NCBI RefSeq assembly: GCF_008831285.2
Contig: NC_045147.1
Coordinates: forward strand, 4,938,334-5,002,333
Source of the DNA: Nymphaea colorata
Taxonomy: Eukaryota; Streptophyta; Magnoliopsida; Nymphaeales; Nymphaeaceae
Length of the DNA: 64,000 bases
Direction of reading: 5' to 3'
The stretch's first letter is position 1. Each line of letters opens with the position of its first letter. Both the position numbers and the translations under genes were made by a program. Shown here in pieces: positions 11,670 through 23,285 of this stretch. The notes under the pieces were generated by a model, which worked only from the letters and a program-made list of their open reading frames with translations, was not told where the DNA came from and did not search any database.

Positions 11670-12531
11670 CGCTCTTTGCTCTAGTGTCTGTCAACTTGAT
11701 ATCAATAAGGAAGGCTGGATTTTATTTGAGCCTATCAGACACATTGACGTCTTTTCTCATCTTTTCCAAAAGCTATGGTGGTCTTGTTCTTGCTTTGACA
11801 TGCTCTGCTTGGGCTTGCTACCTAGCAACCCCATCGCTCATCTGTCACTGAGGAAAGAGATCTTTATCAAAACCGAAGTTCCTCACGCCTCCCTTTAGGT
11901 CGAGCTAATGTCCTCAAGGTCCTCAAGTTGTGAACTCCCTCTTGTCCCTCACTGACTTAGCTGCTTTGGGATACGAGTTTATGTTCTCTCATTCATGGGA
12001 AGTGAAGGAAGAGACAGGAAGGGAAAGGCTGACCGGAGGGAAGGAAGGACTAACCAACCCTAGAGTTATGGCTTGACCAGGAAGCTCTTCCCTATCATTC
12101 TGGGATAGAGGAGACCAGACTAACCGACCAACAGGAAGGAAAGAGTGACCAACCAAGCCAAGAGTGACCGGTTCTACTCGGGCTTCCCACTTGGGAACCC
12201 CTTGATGCCTTCCCACTACTGGAATTCCTATTTCTTTCTTGCCACTGAGCTGGCACTGTCCTACTCCGGTCTAGCTCAAAAGGTCCTTGACTCGAGTTGA
12301 GACAGATGAGACTGCTCTCCCTCTCCGTCTGAACTATTTGTCTTTTCACTTTGCTTTTCCTCTCTTCTTGCATCTGTTATCTGTTGTCCTCTCTCTTCTT
12401 CCACTCGAACTAGAACTGGCATATCTCTACCTCTACTATCACTATTCTACTTGTTCTTAACCATCTGGAAAGTCGTAGGTAGTAGATAACTATGGATCTC
12501 GATTCACACGCATTAGTATAGTTGTTAACCC

Positions 12532-12570
12532 ACTACAAAAAAAATGAGACAAAAGGGGTCATGAGAGAGT
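12532..12570 (+). mobile_element. Isolated CACTA-like terminus
   Basis: CACTACAAAAAAAATGAGAC matches the consensus end of plant CACTA transposons. A nearby TTGTCTCAC pairs with GTGAGACAA-like words, as sub-terminal repeats do. No opposite end or transposase was found near it, so this may be a chance match or a small deletion derivative. Confidence 0.35.
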
Positions 12571-14290
12571 GCAAGTCTTGTCTCACTCCTAACGTCGCGA
12601 GACGAGCAGGCAAGTGTATCAGTGCTCAATTCACCAGGTTCTACCTTTAGCATGCTCAATCCACCTCAAAAGAAGAGTTCGATCCTGGCTTAGAACAAAT
12701 GCTAGCTATACACACACACAAGTTGAACATTGGGGTCCAGCATAGTAGACTTGACGGTCAACAGCAGGTAGACAAAGGCAAACAACAGATATGGCTAAAG
12801 CACTAGTCAGACAAACAGCGGAAATACAGACAACTTCTACGCCAAGAGCATCTACGTTGAGGAGATCCGGGTCTGATAACTGAAGGTAGAGGCCCCTCAA
12901 TTGAATCACTAACTGCAGTTCCTGGATTAGCACTGAAATTTGCGGTGGCAGTATCCATTGGTGTTGTTGTTAGAGTGAGTGTTCCCGCTGCATCGAAAAT
13001 AGGACCCGCTACATCGAAAATAGGAAAGTGCTAAATTAACCTATGTCAGCCTATCCATTCTGACTGTGAGGTTTTCCAATGTGCTAGAATCAGCAGCTCT
13101 AGAATATGTCTGACCTTCTGACTTGACTGGTGTTACTGGTATGGGAGTACGAGTAGTTGGTGATGAAGGCAATGATAATTGCCATGGGTGCTCTAACTTG
13201 ACTTCACGTCTACCTGGTCCTTGTTGGTGAATACGTAGATGCAGTTGGTGAAATAGAAGCTCTTCCTCTTATTCAATCGAAATCAGTTGCACATTCATCA
13301 AGTGTGCTAGAACCAATGGCACAGAATGCGTTGTGAGGAAGGCCTCTTTGGCAACTATTGAAAACAATCTCACATAATCAACATGTCTTTAAGGAGTTAT
13401 CGGGACAAAGCCAATCACACATTTCAACTTTCGACCAAGTCAAGAAATCCACATCTGAGGAAGAACAGGGATAATCATAGACTAAGAAGAGAGAACGCAA
13501 ACACAATCATTGAATTTGACAGCTTTGTGTATTAAGAACCAATCAGCATAACTCAGTTCCACGAGCTACTTCTTTGAAGTCTTTTTCTAGGACTAGAGCT
13601 TTTTTTGGGATTGAGCTTGAAGACTTTGGCTAAGGGATTGGGATTGATGCCGAGACTAGATTTGAAACTAGAGGTTGCTCCAATTGTTTTCAAGTGGTTG
13701 AATTGCTAGTTGGTTGTATTCTATTTTCTAGAAGAACTGTCCCACTGCAGCTGTCTCTTAACTGATTTGATGTCAAGGTGGGACACCTATGCTACTCATG
13801 CCTTCATCTAAAGTCTAAAACGCAATCGAAAATGCAGGTCAAGTCTTTGTCTGGGTTGCTTCTCGTTGGGGTTCCAGTGATGGTTGTTGTCCATGTGTGC
13901 CATATTTGCATTTTTTTGCATTAGAAAGAATCTTAGAATGAACTAGAACGAGTCATTAGACAGGAATAAAATGATATGACCAATACCTATCTGGATTAGT
14001 CCAATCAAGCCCAACCAATCAAGGTTCAAGTTCCAGTCAACTTGGATCGAACGGATTTTTAAGCTATCATTCATGAACCCTAACCAATTTCACTAAGCCT
14101 CCAACTCCAAAACTCCACATTGGTGGTCACCTAAACAAGAGTGACCGGTCTTCATCATGATCATCCACATTCAAAATCTACATTGGTTCTTCCCATATAT
14201 CCACTTGAGATGGAAACTGCATCTCCCAAGGAGAGAGGTTGGACTACAAAGTGGGCAATTTTCAAGTTCGAGTTTTACTTATGACAAGCA

Positions 14291-14397
14291 TGTTGGGTCG
14301 GGTCCAGCCTCAAGAGAGGACCTGACCCGGCCCGTCACTTAAGTGACGGGCGGGTGAAATAGGGGAGGGCATCCGATGGTGCCCCCATCCCTCTTAC

Positions 14398-14444
<47 letters not shown>

Positions 14445-14960
14445 GGGTTCCGTTTTGGGGAAAAAGAGAGGGGAGCTCTCTTGTGGCTGAGCTCTCTTGG
14501 TGGCTGCACAGCAAGAGGAGAGAAGGAGAAGAAGAGAGGAGAGAAGGAGAAGAGGAAGAGAAGGTTGCGAGCATTTGGCTAGAGCAAGATTCGATTCCAA
14601 GAAGGAAGCCAGGCGCATTTCCTCTCAATCCACAGTTTCCGCATTCAATCGGTGATATTTTTCCCTTATTTTTCTCATATAGTTTTGATGAGATATTATT
14701 GTTTGAGGGTTGGCTTTGTGTAGCCCCTCGTGGGAAAACTTATATCATTGATTATAGTGGATTGAGTTTTGGGTCGTAGTACCCCATGGTTTTTACCCAC
14801 ATTGGTTTGAGGGGTTTTCCACGTAAAAATCTTCTTGTGCAGTTTGTGATTGTGATTGCTTTGTCATTGATCCGTTACTTATTGCATGATCGGTTTGGGC
14901 TATACTTCGTTGTTGAATCTTTTTTAGTAGATTCGTGCCTATCCCCATTTTATCCCAACA
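14291..14960 (+). repeat. 5' LTR of the copia element
   Basis: 670 bases from TGTTGGGTCGGG to TTTATCCCAACA. It contains a (CT)n tract at 14397-14443 and a purine-rich GAGAAGGAGAAG stretch near 14515-14565. No convincing TATA box was seen. Confidence 0.93.
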
Positions 14961-14963
14961 AAG

Positions 14964-14976
14964 TGGTATCAGAGCC
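14964..14976 (+). promoter_or_regulatory. Primer binding site (initiator Met tRNA)
   Basis: TGGTATCAGAGCC begins three bases after the 5' LTR and is the usual minus-strand primer site of plant copia elements, complementary to the 3' end of initiator methionine tRNA. Confidence 0.93.
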
Positions 14977-14979
14977 AAT

Positions 14980-15948
14980 ATGGTGGATAACAAAATTGAT
15001 TTTGGTACTAGTCGTATGATTAGTCTAAATGAGACTAATTATAGTCTATGGAAAGATGAAAGATCTCTTATATGTGAAGGCTATGCACCTCCCAGTTTTT
15101 ACCAAAGAAAAGCTCGATTCTAAGTCTGATGAAGAATGAGAATTTGAACACGAACAAGTTTGTGGTTTCATTCGACAATTTGTGGATGAAAAAGTTTATA
15201 ACCATATCCAAGATGAAAATCATGCATGTATTTTGTGGCCAAAATTAGAAAATCTTTATGCCTCCAAGACAGGAAGTAATAAATTATTTCTTCTGAAAAG
15301 ATTGATGAATTTAAGATCCAGGGAGGGCAGTTCAGTGTCAGATTTTCTAAATGATTTTCAGGGGGTCATTAGTCAGTTATCCAGTATGGGCGTTAAATTT
15401 GAAGATGAGATTTTGGGATTATTATTGCTTGCTACTTTGCCTGATTCGTGGGAGACATTTAGAGTCTCGCTTACTAACTCTGTAGCTAATGAGGTTGTTT
15501 CATTAGAGACTGTTAAGTCAGGTATTCTCAATGAGGAGATGAGAAGAAAATCTCAGGCTTGCTCTTCTCAGACAGAGGTTCTTTTCACAGAGAACAGGGG
15601 GAGGAGTAAATTCAAGAGTGATAGGGGCAGAGATAAAAGCAGAAGCAAGTCCAAATCGAGATATAAGAATTTGGAATGCCACCACTGTGGAAAGAAAGGA
15701 CACATAAAGAAGTACTGCTTCCAGCTGAAGAAGGAGAATAAAATTGGGGAGAAACAGGAGAAGAAAAATGACCGAGATGACAATGTCATAGCTGCTGCAC
15801 AACATGAAATGTTTGTTGTTTGTGATGTTAACATGGTTAATGTTGCCAGAGACGATACTTGTTGGCTTGTTGATAGTGGTTCAGCTCTTCATGTTACTTC
15901 CATAAGGATTTTTTCTCTTCATATATTTCTGGTGATTTTGGTACTTTG
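14980..15948 (+). pseudogene. gag: copia gag and protease, frameshifted
   Basis: The frame starts at ATG 14980 just after the primer site. It reads an NETNYSLWKDE block as in copia gag N-termini. A frameshift in the run of T at 15096-15100 moves the reading to the next frame, where a TGA interrupts at 15137-15139. The rest is open from 15182: a UBN2-type gag domain (KLENLYASKTGSNKLFLLKRLMNLR...), a basic region, and a CCHC knuckle CHHCGKKGHIKKYC at 15677-15718. The protease motif WLVDSGSALHV follows near 15860. The usual third position after DSG is Ala; here it is Ser. A second frameshift at about 15900 separates the protease from the rest of pol. Gag would form the particle and the protease would cleave the polyprotein. 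Confidence 0.9.
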
Positions 15949-18900
15949 AGAATGGGTAATGGTTCTTTGTCTCACGTTGTAGGCAAAGGCGACGTCATTT
16001 TGAAGAATGCGAATGAAGCTCTATTGAAGCTGACAGATGTGAGACATGCACCTGACATGCATCTGAACCTTATCTTTGTAGGAAGGCTCGATGAAGAAGG
16101 GTATCACAACACGTTTGGTGGCCAGTGGAAGCTTACCAGAGGTTCCTTGATTATTGCTCGAGGCAAGAGATGCAGCAAAAATCTTTATACTATGCAGGCA
16201 TCGATTTCCAGAGACATGATACATGTGACACAGGATGAGAAATCTATAGAGTTGTGGCACAGGAGGCTGGGACATATGAGTGACAAGGGACTACAATTCT
16301 TGATCAAGAAGAATCTTCTACCAGAAGTAAAGAAGGATAAACTTGATAAATGCAGTCATTGTTTTGCAGGGAAGTACACACGGGTCTCTTTCAAGAGTCA
16401 TCCACCTTCCAGAAAGTCAGAAGCACTTGAGCTGGTTCATACAGATGTATGCGGTCCTATGAAAGTAAGTTCACATGGTGGTGCACTTTATTTTGTCACG
16501 TTCATTGATTATTTTTTCAAACAAGTTTGGGTCTATTCTTTGAAGAGGAAAGACCAAGTCCTTGGTGTTTTCAAAGACTTTCATGCACTGGTTGAAAGGC
16601 AGTCTGAAAAGAAGCTGAAGTGTGTTCGCAGTGATAATGGGGGAGAGTATATTGGTCCATTTGATGAGTATTGCAGATCTCATGGCATCAGGCACCAGAA
16701 GACTCCACCTAAGACTCCTCCATTGAATGGCGTGGCAGAAAGGATGAACAGGACACTCATGGAGAGAGTTAGATGTCTCATATCTGAAGCTAAGTTATCT
16801 GATTCTTTTTGGTGTGAAGTTTTACATACTGCTGCTTATATGATTAACTTGTCTCCACATGTTCCTTTGGATGGTGATGTTCCTAACAGAGTTTGGTATG
16901 GGAAGGATGTATCCTATGAGCACTTACGTGTATTTGGATGCAGGGCATTTGTGCATATACCAAAGGACGAGAGATCGAAGTTGGAATCAAAAAGCAGGCA
17001 GTGCGTGTTTTTGGGTTATAGCCATGATGAATTTTGTTATAGATTGTATGATCCAGTTGAGAAGAAGCTTATCAGAAGCAGGGATGTTGTATTTGCTGAA
17101 GATCAGAATATTGAGGATATTCATAAAGCAGTAAAGGATTCTTCTCATAGCAGCTATTTTCCAGTTGATGTGGACCATATTCCCTTGCAGAATACTTCAA
17201 GAGCAGTGTCAGATGATGCTGTTGGGCAGATACATGATAGAGAAGGACAAGTAGACATGCCATATATTTATAATTCAGATGACGAAGGTGACGATCATAA
17301 TTTGGAGGGTTCTTCTTCATATGTAGATCGGCAGCGAAGATCCACGAGGGAGCGGCGTCCCTCAACTAGATATCTCGCACATGACTATATTTTGTTGACT
17401 GACAGTGGTGAGCCTGAATGCTATGAAGAAGTTATGCATGATGTGCACAAGGAAAAGTGGATGGAAGCCATGAAAGATGAGATGCAGTCACTTTACGACA
17501 ACCACACCTTCGAGCTTGTGGAGTTGCCCCAAGGCAAGAGGGCATTGAGAAACAAATGGGTTTTTAGAGTGAAACATGATGAAAACTCTCTAAACCCAAG
17601 ATACAAAGATAGGTTGGTTGTGAAGGGGTTCAATCAGAGGAAAGGAGTTGACTTCGATGAGATATTCTCACCGGTGGTCAAGATGTCATCTATCAGAGTT
17701 GTTATTAGTTTGGCAGCCAGTCTTGATTTGGAGATCGAGCAGATGGATGTGAAGACAGCTTTTCTTCATGGTGATCTTGATGAGAAAATTTACATGATGC
17801 AGCCAGAAGGTTTTCTTGTGAAAGGTAAAGAAAACCATGTTTGCAGATTAAAGAAAAGCTTGTATGGTCTGAAGCAGGTACCTAGGCAGTGGTATAAGAA
17901 GTTCGAGTCATTTATGGGGGAGTATGGCTACACCAAGACTACTTCAGATCACTGCGTCTTTGTGAAGAAATTCTCAGGTAATGATTTTGTCATTTTGTTG
18001 ATTTATGTTGATGACATGCTTATTGTTGGCAATAATATCTCGAGAATTTCAAGCTTGAAAAAGGAGTTGAGCAAGTCTTTTGCTATGAAAGACTTGGGAC
18101 CTGCTAGTCAGATTTTGGGTATGAAGATCACGCGAGATAGGAAGTCGAAGAAGCTATGGCTATCTAAAGAGAAGTACATTGAGAAGGTACTTCAAAGATT
18201 TTACATGGACAAGGCAAAGCCTGTTAGCACCCCTCTTGCAGCGCATTTCAAGTTGAGCACCAAGCAGAGTCCAATGACAGATTCAGAAAAGGAAGATATA
18301 GAGAAGATTCCCTATGCCTCAGTCACAAGTAGTCTGATGTATGCTATGGTATGTACTAGACCTGATATTGCTCATTCAGTTGGTGTTGTTAGTCGGTTTG
18401 TCTCAAATCCAGGAAAGAAACACTGGGAAGCAGTTAAATGGATTTTGAGATACCTTCATGGGACTAGCAGTTTCTCACTTTGTTTTGGGGCAGAAAAATC
18501 TATTCTTGTTGGCTATACAGATTCAGACATGGCAGGAAACATTGACGGGAGAAGATCTATATCTGGTTTTTTATTGACATATGCAGGTGGTGCAGTTTCT
18601 TGGCAATCCAGACTTCAGAAATGTGTAGCATTATCTACTACTGAAGCAGAGTTTATTGCAGCTACAGAGGCGAGCGATGAGCTTCTATGGATGAAGAGGT
18701 TCATGCAGGAACTTTAGTTCAGTCAAGACGAGTACGTGCTTTACTGTGACAGTCAGAGTGCTATTCACCTTGGAAAGAATTCTACTTTTCATGCAAGGTC
18801 AAAGCATATAGACGTGAGGTATCATTGGATACGTGATGTTTTAGAGTCGAAGCAGCTTGTTCTTGATAAGATCCATACAGATGATAATCCTGCAGATATG

Positions 18901-18981
18901 ATGACTAAGTCTCTACCTAAAGAGAAGCATGATATGTGTATAGACTTAGTTGGGATGACTGCCTTTAAGGCAGTATATTAA
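15946..18981 (+). pseudogene. pol: copia integrase, reverse transcriptase and RNase H
   Basis: One long frame runs from about 15900 to 18717, then continues in the same frame from 18718 to 18981 after a TAG at 18715-18717. Integrase (about residues 90-400) shows the H...H...CSHC zinc region after ELWHRRLGHMS. Its acidic core positions lie in HTDVCGP, RSDNGGEY and GVAERMNRTL. The C-terminal LRVFGCRAFVH and FLGYS blocks are also present. RT begins near 17450 with WMEAMKDEM, carries MDVKTAFLHGDL, and has the catalytic YVDDM at 18004-18018. RNase H shows GYTDSDMAG, STTEAEFIA and, beyond the stop, YCDSQSAIHL and HIDVRYHWIRD. The stop falls inside RNase H. It is one of the better preserved coding regions in the window. 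TNT1/Tork-like membership is likely but not tested. Confidence 0.92.
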
Positions 18982-19021
18982 TTTTGTTCATTTTTGCAGG
19001 TATGTTTCCTCTCTTGAAGCT

Positions 19022-19033
19022 GGAGGGGGAGCT
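19022..19033 (+). promoter_or_regulatory. Polypurine tract of the copia element
   Basis: GGAGGGGGAGCT lies immediately before the 3' LTR and would prime plus-strand synthesis. Confidence 0.85.
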
Positions 19034-19140
19034 TGTTGGGCCGGGTCCAGCCTCAAGAGAGGACCCGACCCGGCCCATCACTTAAGTGACGGGCGGGTGA
19101 AATAGGGGAGGGCACCCGATGGTGCCCCCATCCCTCTTAC

Positions 19141-19189
<49 letters not shown>

Positions 19190-19726
19190 GGGTTCCATTT
19201 TGGGGAAAAAGAGAGGGGAGCTCTCTTGTGGCTGAGCTCTCTTGGTGGTTGTACAGGAAGAGGAGAGAAGGAGAAGAAGAGAGGAGAGAAGGAGAAGAGG
19301 AAAGGAGAGAAGGAGAAGAGGAAGAGAAGGTTGTGAGCATTTGGCTAGAGCAAGATTCGATTTCAAGGAGGAAGCCAGGCGCATTTCCTCTCAATCCACG
19401 GTTTCCGCATTCAATCGGTGATATTTTTCCCTTATTTTTCTCATATAGTTTTGATGAGATATTATTGTTTGAGGGTTGGCTTTGTGTAGCCCCTCGTGGG
19501 AGAACTTATATCATTGATTATAGTGGATTGAGTTTTGGGTCGTAGTACCCCGTGGTTTTTACCCTCATTGTTTTGAGGGGTTTTCCATGTAAAAATCTTC
19601 TTGTGCAGTTTGTGATTGTGATTGCTTTGTCGTTGATCCATTGCTTATTGCATGATCAGTTTGGGCTATACTTCGTTGTTGAATCTTTTTTAGTAGATTT
19701 GTGTCTATCCCCATTTTATCCCAACA
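19034..19726 (+). repeat. 3' LTR of the copia element
   Basis: 693 bases, 23 longer than the 5' LTR because of an extra purine-rich GGAGAAGAGGAAAGGAGAGAA-type repeat unit near 19300 and a longer (CT)n tract at 19141-19189. Most substitutions relative to the 5' LTR are transitions. Confidence 0.93.
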
Positions 19727-22700
19727 AATCAAGGAAAAAAAGTGTCTATATGTGTCATTTGTTAACTACAGGTGAAAAAACAAAAGCCTCGCGTAGTGTA
19801 TCACAACTGATTGGACTAGTTTCATAGATAATAAGTCATTGATTTAAATCTCAGTGGCACCCACTCTTTGTAAAAACTATCGAAATCTTAGATGAGTGCC
19901 AGACTTTCTCAGCCCTCACTTCCAAAGTAGGAGAGCAGGGAAGAAAAAAAGCCATTATCTTTCTCCTATTGAAAGGAAAAAGCTAGACCAAAAATGTTCC
20001 TTCCATATTATGTATTCAGATGCCACTCCAACTCTAAGGGCCCTTCCTCGAAATTGTATCATCTTATCAAGGGAGTCCACCTGCTTCAGAAGTCTTCTCT
20101 AGCTCCTCTTCCCTTAGAGCACCACTGCCTAGGTACAGATTTTTCGTTTTGGACGGTAGAATCGACAGTAACATTTGTTCAATCCAGCAAAGCTGGCCTG
20201 GCCTATGCCAGCATATTGCCCATATGCCTAAGAAAGGCCTCTATCCAGCTAGAAGCTTTGAAAGGATGAGGGTGGAATGTGGGCGAAGCGTGACAGCAAG
20301 GATCCTGCCACCTAACAGGTCAGCATAGTCCATGTTTCCACCATGGAAGACACAGATTAGTTCGTCATGAAAAAAATCGAAAAAATCTTTCATGACTCAC
20401 AGGTTTGGGCAACCATCTTTCTTCGCACAAGTCATATAGGGGGAAGGTTGATGAGGAAGTCCCAACACGTTAGTTGCTTTTACAGTAGTTGGAATTTCTT
20501 GAAAAAAAGCAGAACAATACACACATTAGTTTTCCACAAGGAAGCTCCATGTCGCCTATCCTGATGAACAACAATTTACACTGATTCGATTTAGAAGTAA
20601 GTGACCACCTTCATTCCTTACCGTTATAATTTCTAGGAAAATGATTGCTCTACTGCCTACACATGAAAAGGCCGTAACTCGAGGTGACATGTTTCGAGCA
20701 CCCGGGATCAATGGTTTCATAGATGGGGAATCCTCATTTCAAGGCACCCAAACAAAAGACAGATGAAAAAAAAGAAATGGATTCTTCGTCATTTCCGGTT
20801 ACCATTCGGACACAAGGGCCCAGGACAGCACTGGGTAAGGTTTCCAGTCAAGGGTTCCCCTGTCCTGCTTTATACCCTTGCTTCTTCTTTCGCCTTCTTG
20901 CCTTCTATCTTCTCTAGCATGACTACAACCCCTGTACTAGTGCTCTATCTTCTTTCTCTGTCTTGCTTTTGTTTCCTGTAGCCTGAATGCGGGAAACTAG
21001 ATTTTCAGAGCGAGAGCAAAGGTATTTTCAAATGGGCGTAATCTCCTTTTTGCTACTATTTTCGGAACTTAACTTGCTCCTAAACCTATGGAGAGAAAGA
21101 GCTATTTTCAAACAATCTCCTCCAATGAAGAATGGTAGATGGAAGGCCCTGGATAGTCAACGGCTAAGTATGGGATAAGAAGCCTAAAGAGTCACCACCC
21201 TCTAGACCTAAGATAAAGGTACAAACTCAAGAACTCTTGCTGACTGAAAGAAAAGACCAAACGGAAAGAGATCTTGACTGCAGAAGCGAGATCCCCTAGA
21301 AGGCAGACATTGAGGCACAAGCACGAGCTACAAGAAAGACGGACTAGACTTGTTGCCTAGCCGTCAAAGTCCTAAGAGCCAAAGTCAATTGATGAGCAAA
21401 GCCCACGCAGCACTCACAACATTTAATGCACCAAACAAGTGAAGCGAACGTGAAGAGAGTGTGCCAACTCAAAGCACTCGCAACTTCAAATTGTTGAATT
21501 CAGACTAAGATAATCACTATTTTGTAAGGGTCAACATGAATGGCATACAGTTGCAATTTCTCCTCCCATCAATTGGTAAGGGTCAGTACTTTCCATTCTT
21601 TGTCTGACATGATGAACATATAAAATAATTGAAATTGTTTAATTTAATTAAGGTCAGGTTTAAGTCTATTAAGGTAAGGTCAGAGCAAATTAAGGTTAGA
21701 TAAGTCAAATAAGGCCATAGCAAATTCAACATAGCATAGCCTTCTTGTGAATTATTCAGTTCATTTTTTTTTTCTTTTTAAGGTTTGAATTGGAATTATA
21801 TGCCATTCTTGCTTCCATGATGGACAATTGCAATTGTTTGCCATTCATGCGGACCCAGACCAAATATCATATTTTAGATAATGAATTTTCCATGATTTGT
21901 CTAACTTGAATCAGTGACCTTCAGTATCGAGAACCATGAAAGAAAATTCCAATTACCATCAAGCCTTTCCTTTTTTCAATCATGCTTATCAAAATGAAAT
22001 GACATGAAAGACTATAGTGAAGCCAAAGAGTGTGTTTCTTATCAAAAGCACTAATGGCACTAATGATTAACAAGAAGGCTTTGTTCTGACCTGAATAAAG
22101 ATATGACATGACCTGCAAGAGAAGATTGAAAGGAATGCTTGAATTTGACTAAAGATAGGCACTAATGCCATGCAAAGTGTCCCTTAAGAAAGCACTCACA
22201 AAGCGAAAACTTAAACAAAGTACTTGCAACTTTGAATTGAATGGCATTACTTTGGTGAAAATGAGCAAATCCCTATGCTTTGCAAGTGCTTTGTGGGTTT
22301 TGCATGCTGTTATAGTCAAAGCACTCACAAAGAATAGGGCTTTGCTCGTGATGTGACGTGACATGACAGCAGCCCTCATGCTTTGCTTTGCAAGTGCTTT
22401 GTTGATTCGCTTTGTGAGTGTATGCTTTGTGCAAAGCCAAAGCGAAGTAATCCTTAATGAAATTCACTGGCTTTTCATTGCCCAATATCATGAGCAAACC
22501 CTACGCTTTGCGAGTGCATGCTTTGTGCAACGCACTCGCAAAAGAGTGCTTTGTGGGCTTTTCTCATGACGTGACATGACACGCCATTTCGGCATTGGAA
22601 GCACTTTTTGGGAAAAGAGATTGATTCAAAAAAGCACCCTTCGCTCTATTGGCCATCTAACCTTGCTCTTTCCTTGCTTAAGCTAGACCTTCACTTGGCA

Positions 22701-23285
22701 TTCGCTAGACATTCGCATTAGACCTTCCGACCCAACAGACCAATGAGACTATCCAATCCGATGGGCTTTACAAGACCATCTTGCTGGATGCCTTACTGAA
22801 CTAGAGCTCTACTCAAGCAGTAGCTCATGCAGGAAAGTTCGACCCCTCTCGTGCTTGATGAGAAACAGAGATCTTGGTTGTTGTGATCTACTTGCAACAC
22901 ACGAATGACCCGAAAACTATTTGCAATAGCAGCTTGCTGGAGATGCAGCCCCCTACCTTTATTAAACTAAATTTACTATACAAAAGGAAAGGATAACACC
23001 AATAGACCTACTATCCTTCTTACACAGTATATTCAAAAGCCGACTCAGCTTTTCAAGAAAACATATACCATATCACAAAAAAGTAAAAAGAACTAAAGAT
23101 CAACATTAGGTACCTTGCACACAAAATTACATCCCTCCACTATTTGATGTGGGGGATAATGAAAGAGCCAAATTCGACCGTACAATATACTTTTTCAAGT
23201 TTGAAATTGTACTGTAAATAGTTTACCATCCTGAAGAACTCCGGCCATAGCCTTTTTCCTTCATAATGTTGATGTATCCTCCGGT
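19727..23285. other. Gene-poor mosaic region right of the copia element
   Basis: 19900-21500 continues the mitochondrial-like texture of 11270-14290, with many short open frames and no recognisable gene. 21540-22150 becomes AT-rich. 21460-22560 carries a cluster of CACTCRCAAAG words, listed separately. 22600-23285 shows nothing I can assign. Whether 11270-14290 and 19727-21500 were one block before the copia insertion cannot be decided by eye, though the near-matching target duplication says they were contiguous at the insertion point. Confidence 0.35.
21470..22560. repeat. Cluster of CACTCRCAAAG words in both orientations
   Basis: At least eight close variants of AGCACTCRCAAAGC occur, for example near 21473, 22190, 22278, 22319, 22388, 22412, 22506 and 22531. 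Some are inverted relative to others, so the segment can fold on itself. No coding frame is supported. It could be a MITE-like or foldback element; boundaries and target duplication were not found. Confidence 0.5.

Larger units (their letters stand above)
11261..14290. other. Gene-poor mosaic region, mitochondrial-like in character
   Basis: Sequence texture differs from the surroundings: less AT-rich, with many GAAGGAAAGACTGACC-like and CAAGTCAAGAC-like words such as plant mitochondrial intergenic DNA contains. I recognise no mitochondrial gene, so nuclear integrants of mitochondrial DNA are only a suggestion. Open frames at 11404-11898 and 12706-12933 show no family features. The region holds an exact 80-bp duplication and a perfect hairpin, listed separately. 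12960-14290 shows nothing I can assign. Confidence 0.35.
14291..19726 (+). mobile_element. Ty1/copia LTR retrotransposon, both LTRs present
   Basis: A 5.4-kb element with the order LTR, primer site, gag, protease, integrase, RT, RNase H, polypurine tract, LTR: the copia order, with integrase before RT. Both LTRs begin TGTTGG and end CCAACA. Flanks are AAGCA (14286-14290) and AATCA (19727-19731), a 5-bp target duplication with one change. By my hand count the LTRs differ at about 23 aligned positions plus a repeat-length indel, near 3.5% divergence, which suggests insertion within the last one to a few million years. The coding region carries two frameshifts and two stops, so this copy is probably non-autonomous but could be copied in trans. 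It sits in the mosaic region and interrupts nothing recognisable. Confidence 0.95.

Noticed and set aside
11404-11898. 164-codon frame
   Set aside because: It spans the second copy of the 80-bp duplication and both arms of the perfect palindrome and shows no recognisable domain; probably chance.
14335-14628. Frames across the (CT)n tract in the copia LTR
   Set aside because: RERERE/SLSLSL protein from a microsatellite; the same happens at 19137-19394 in the other LTR.
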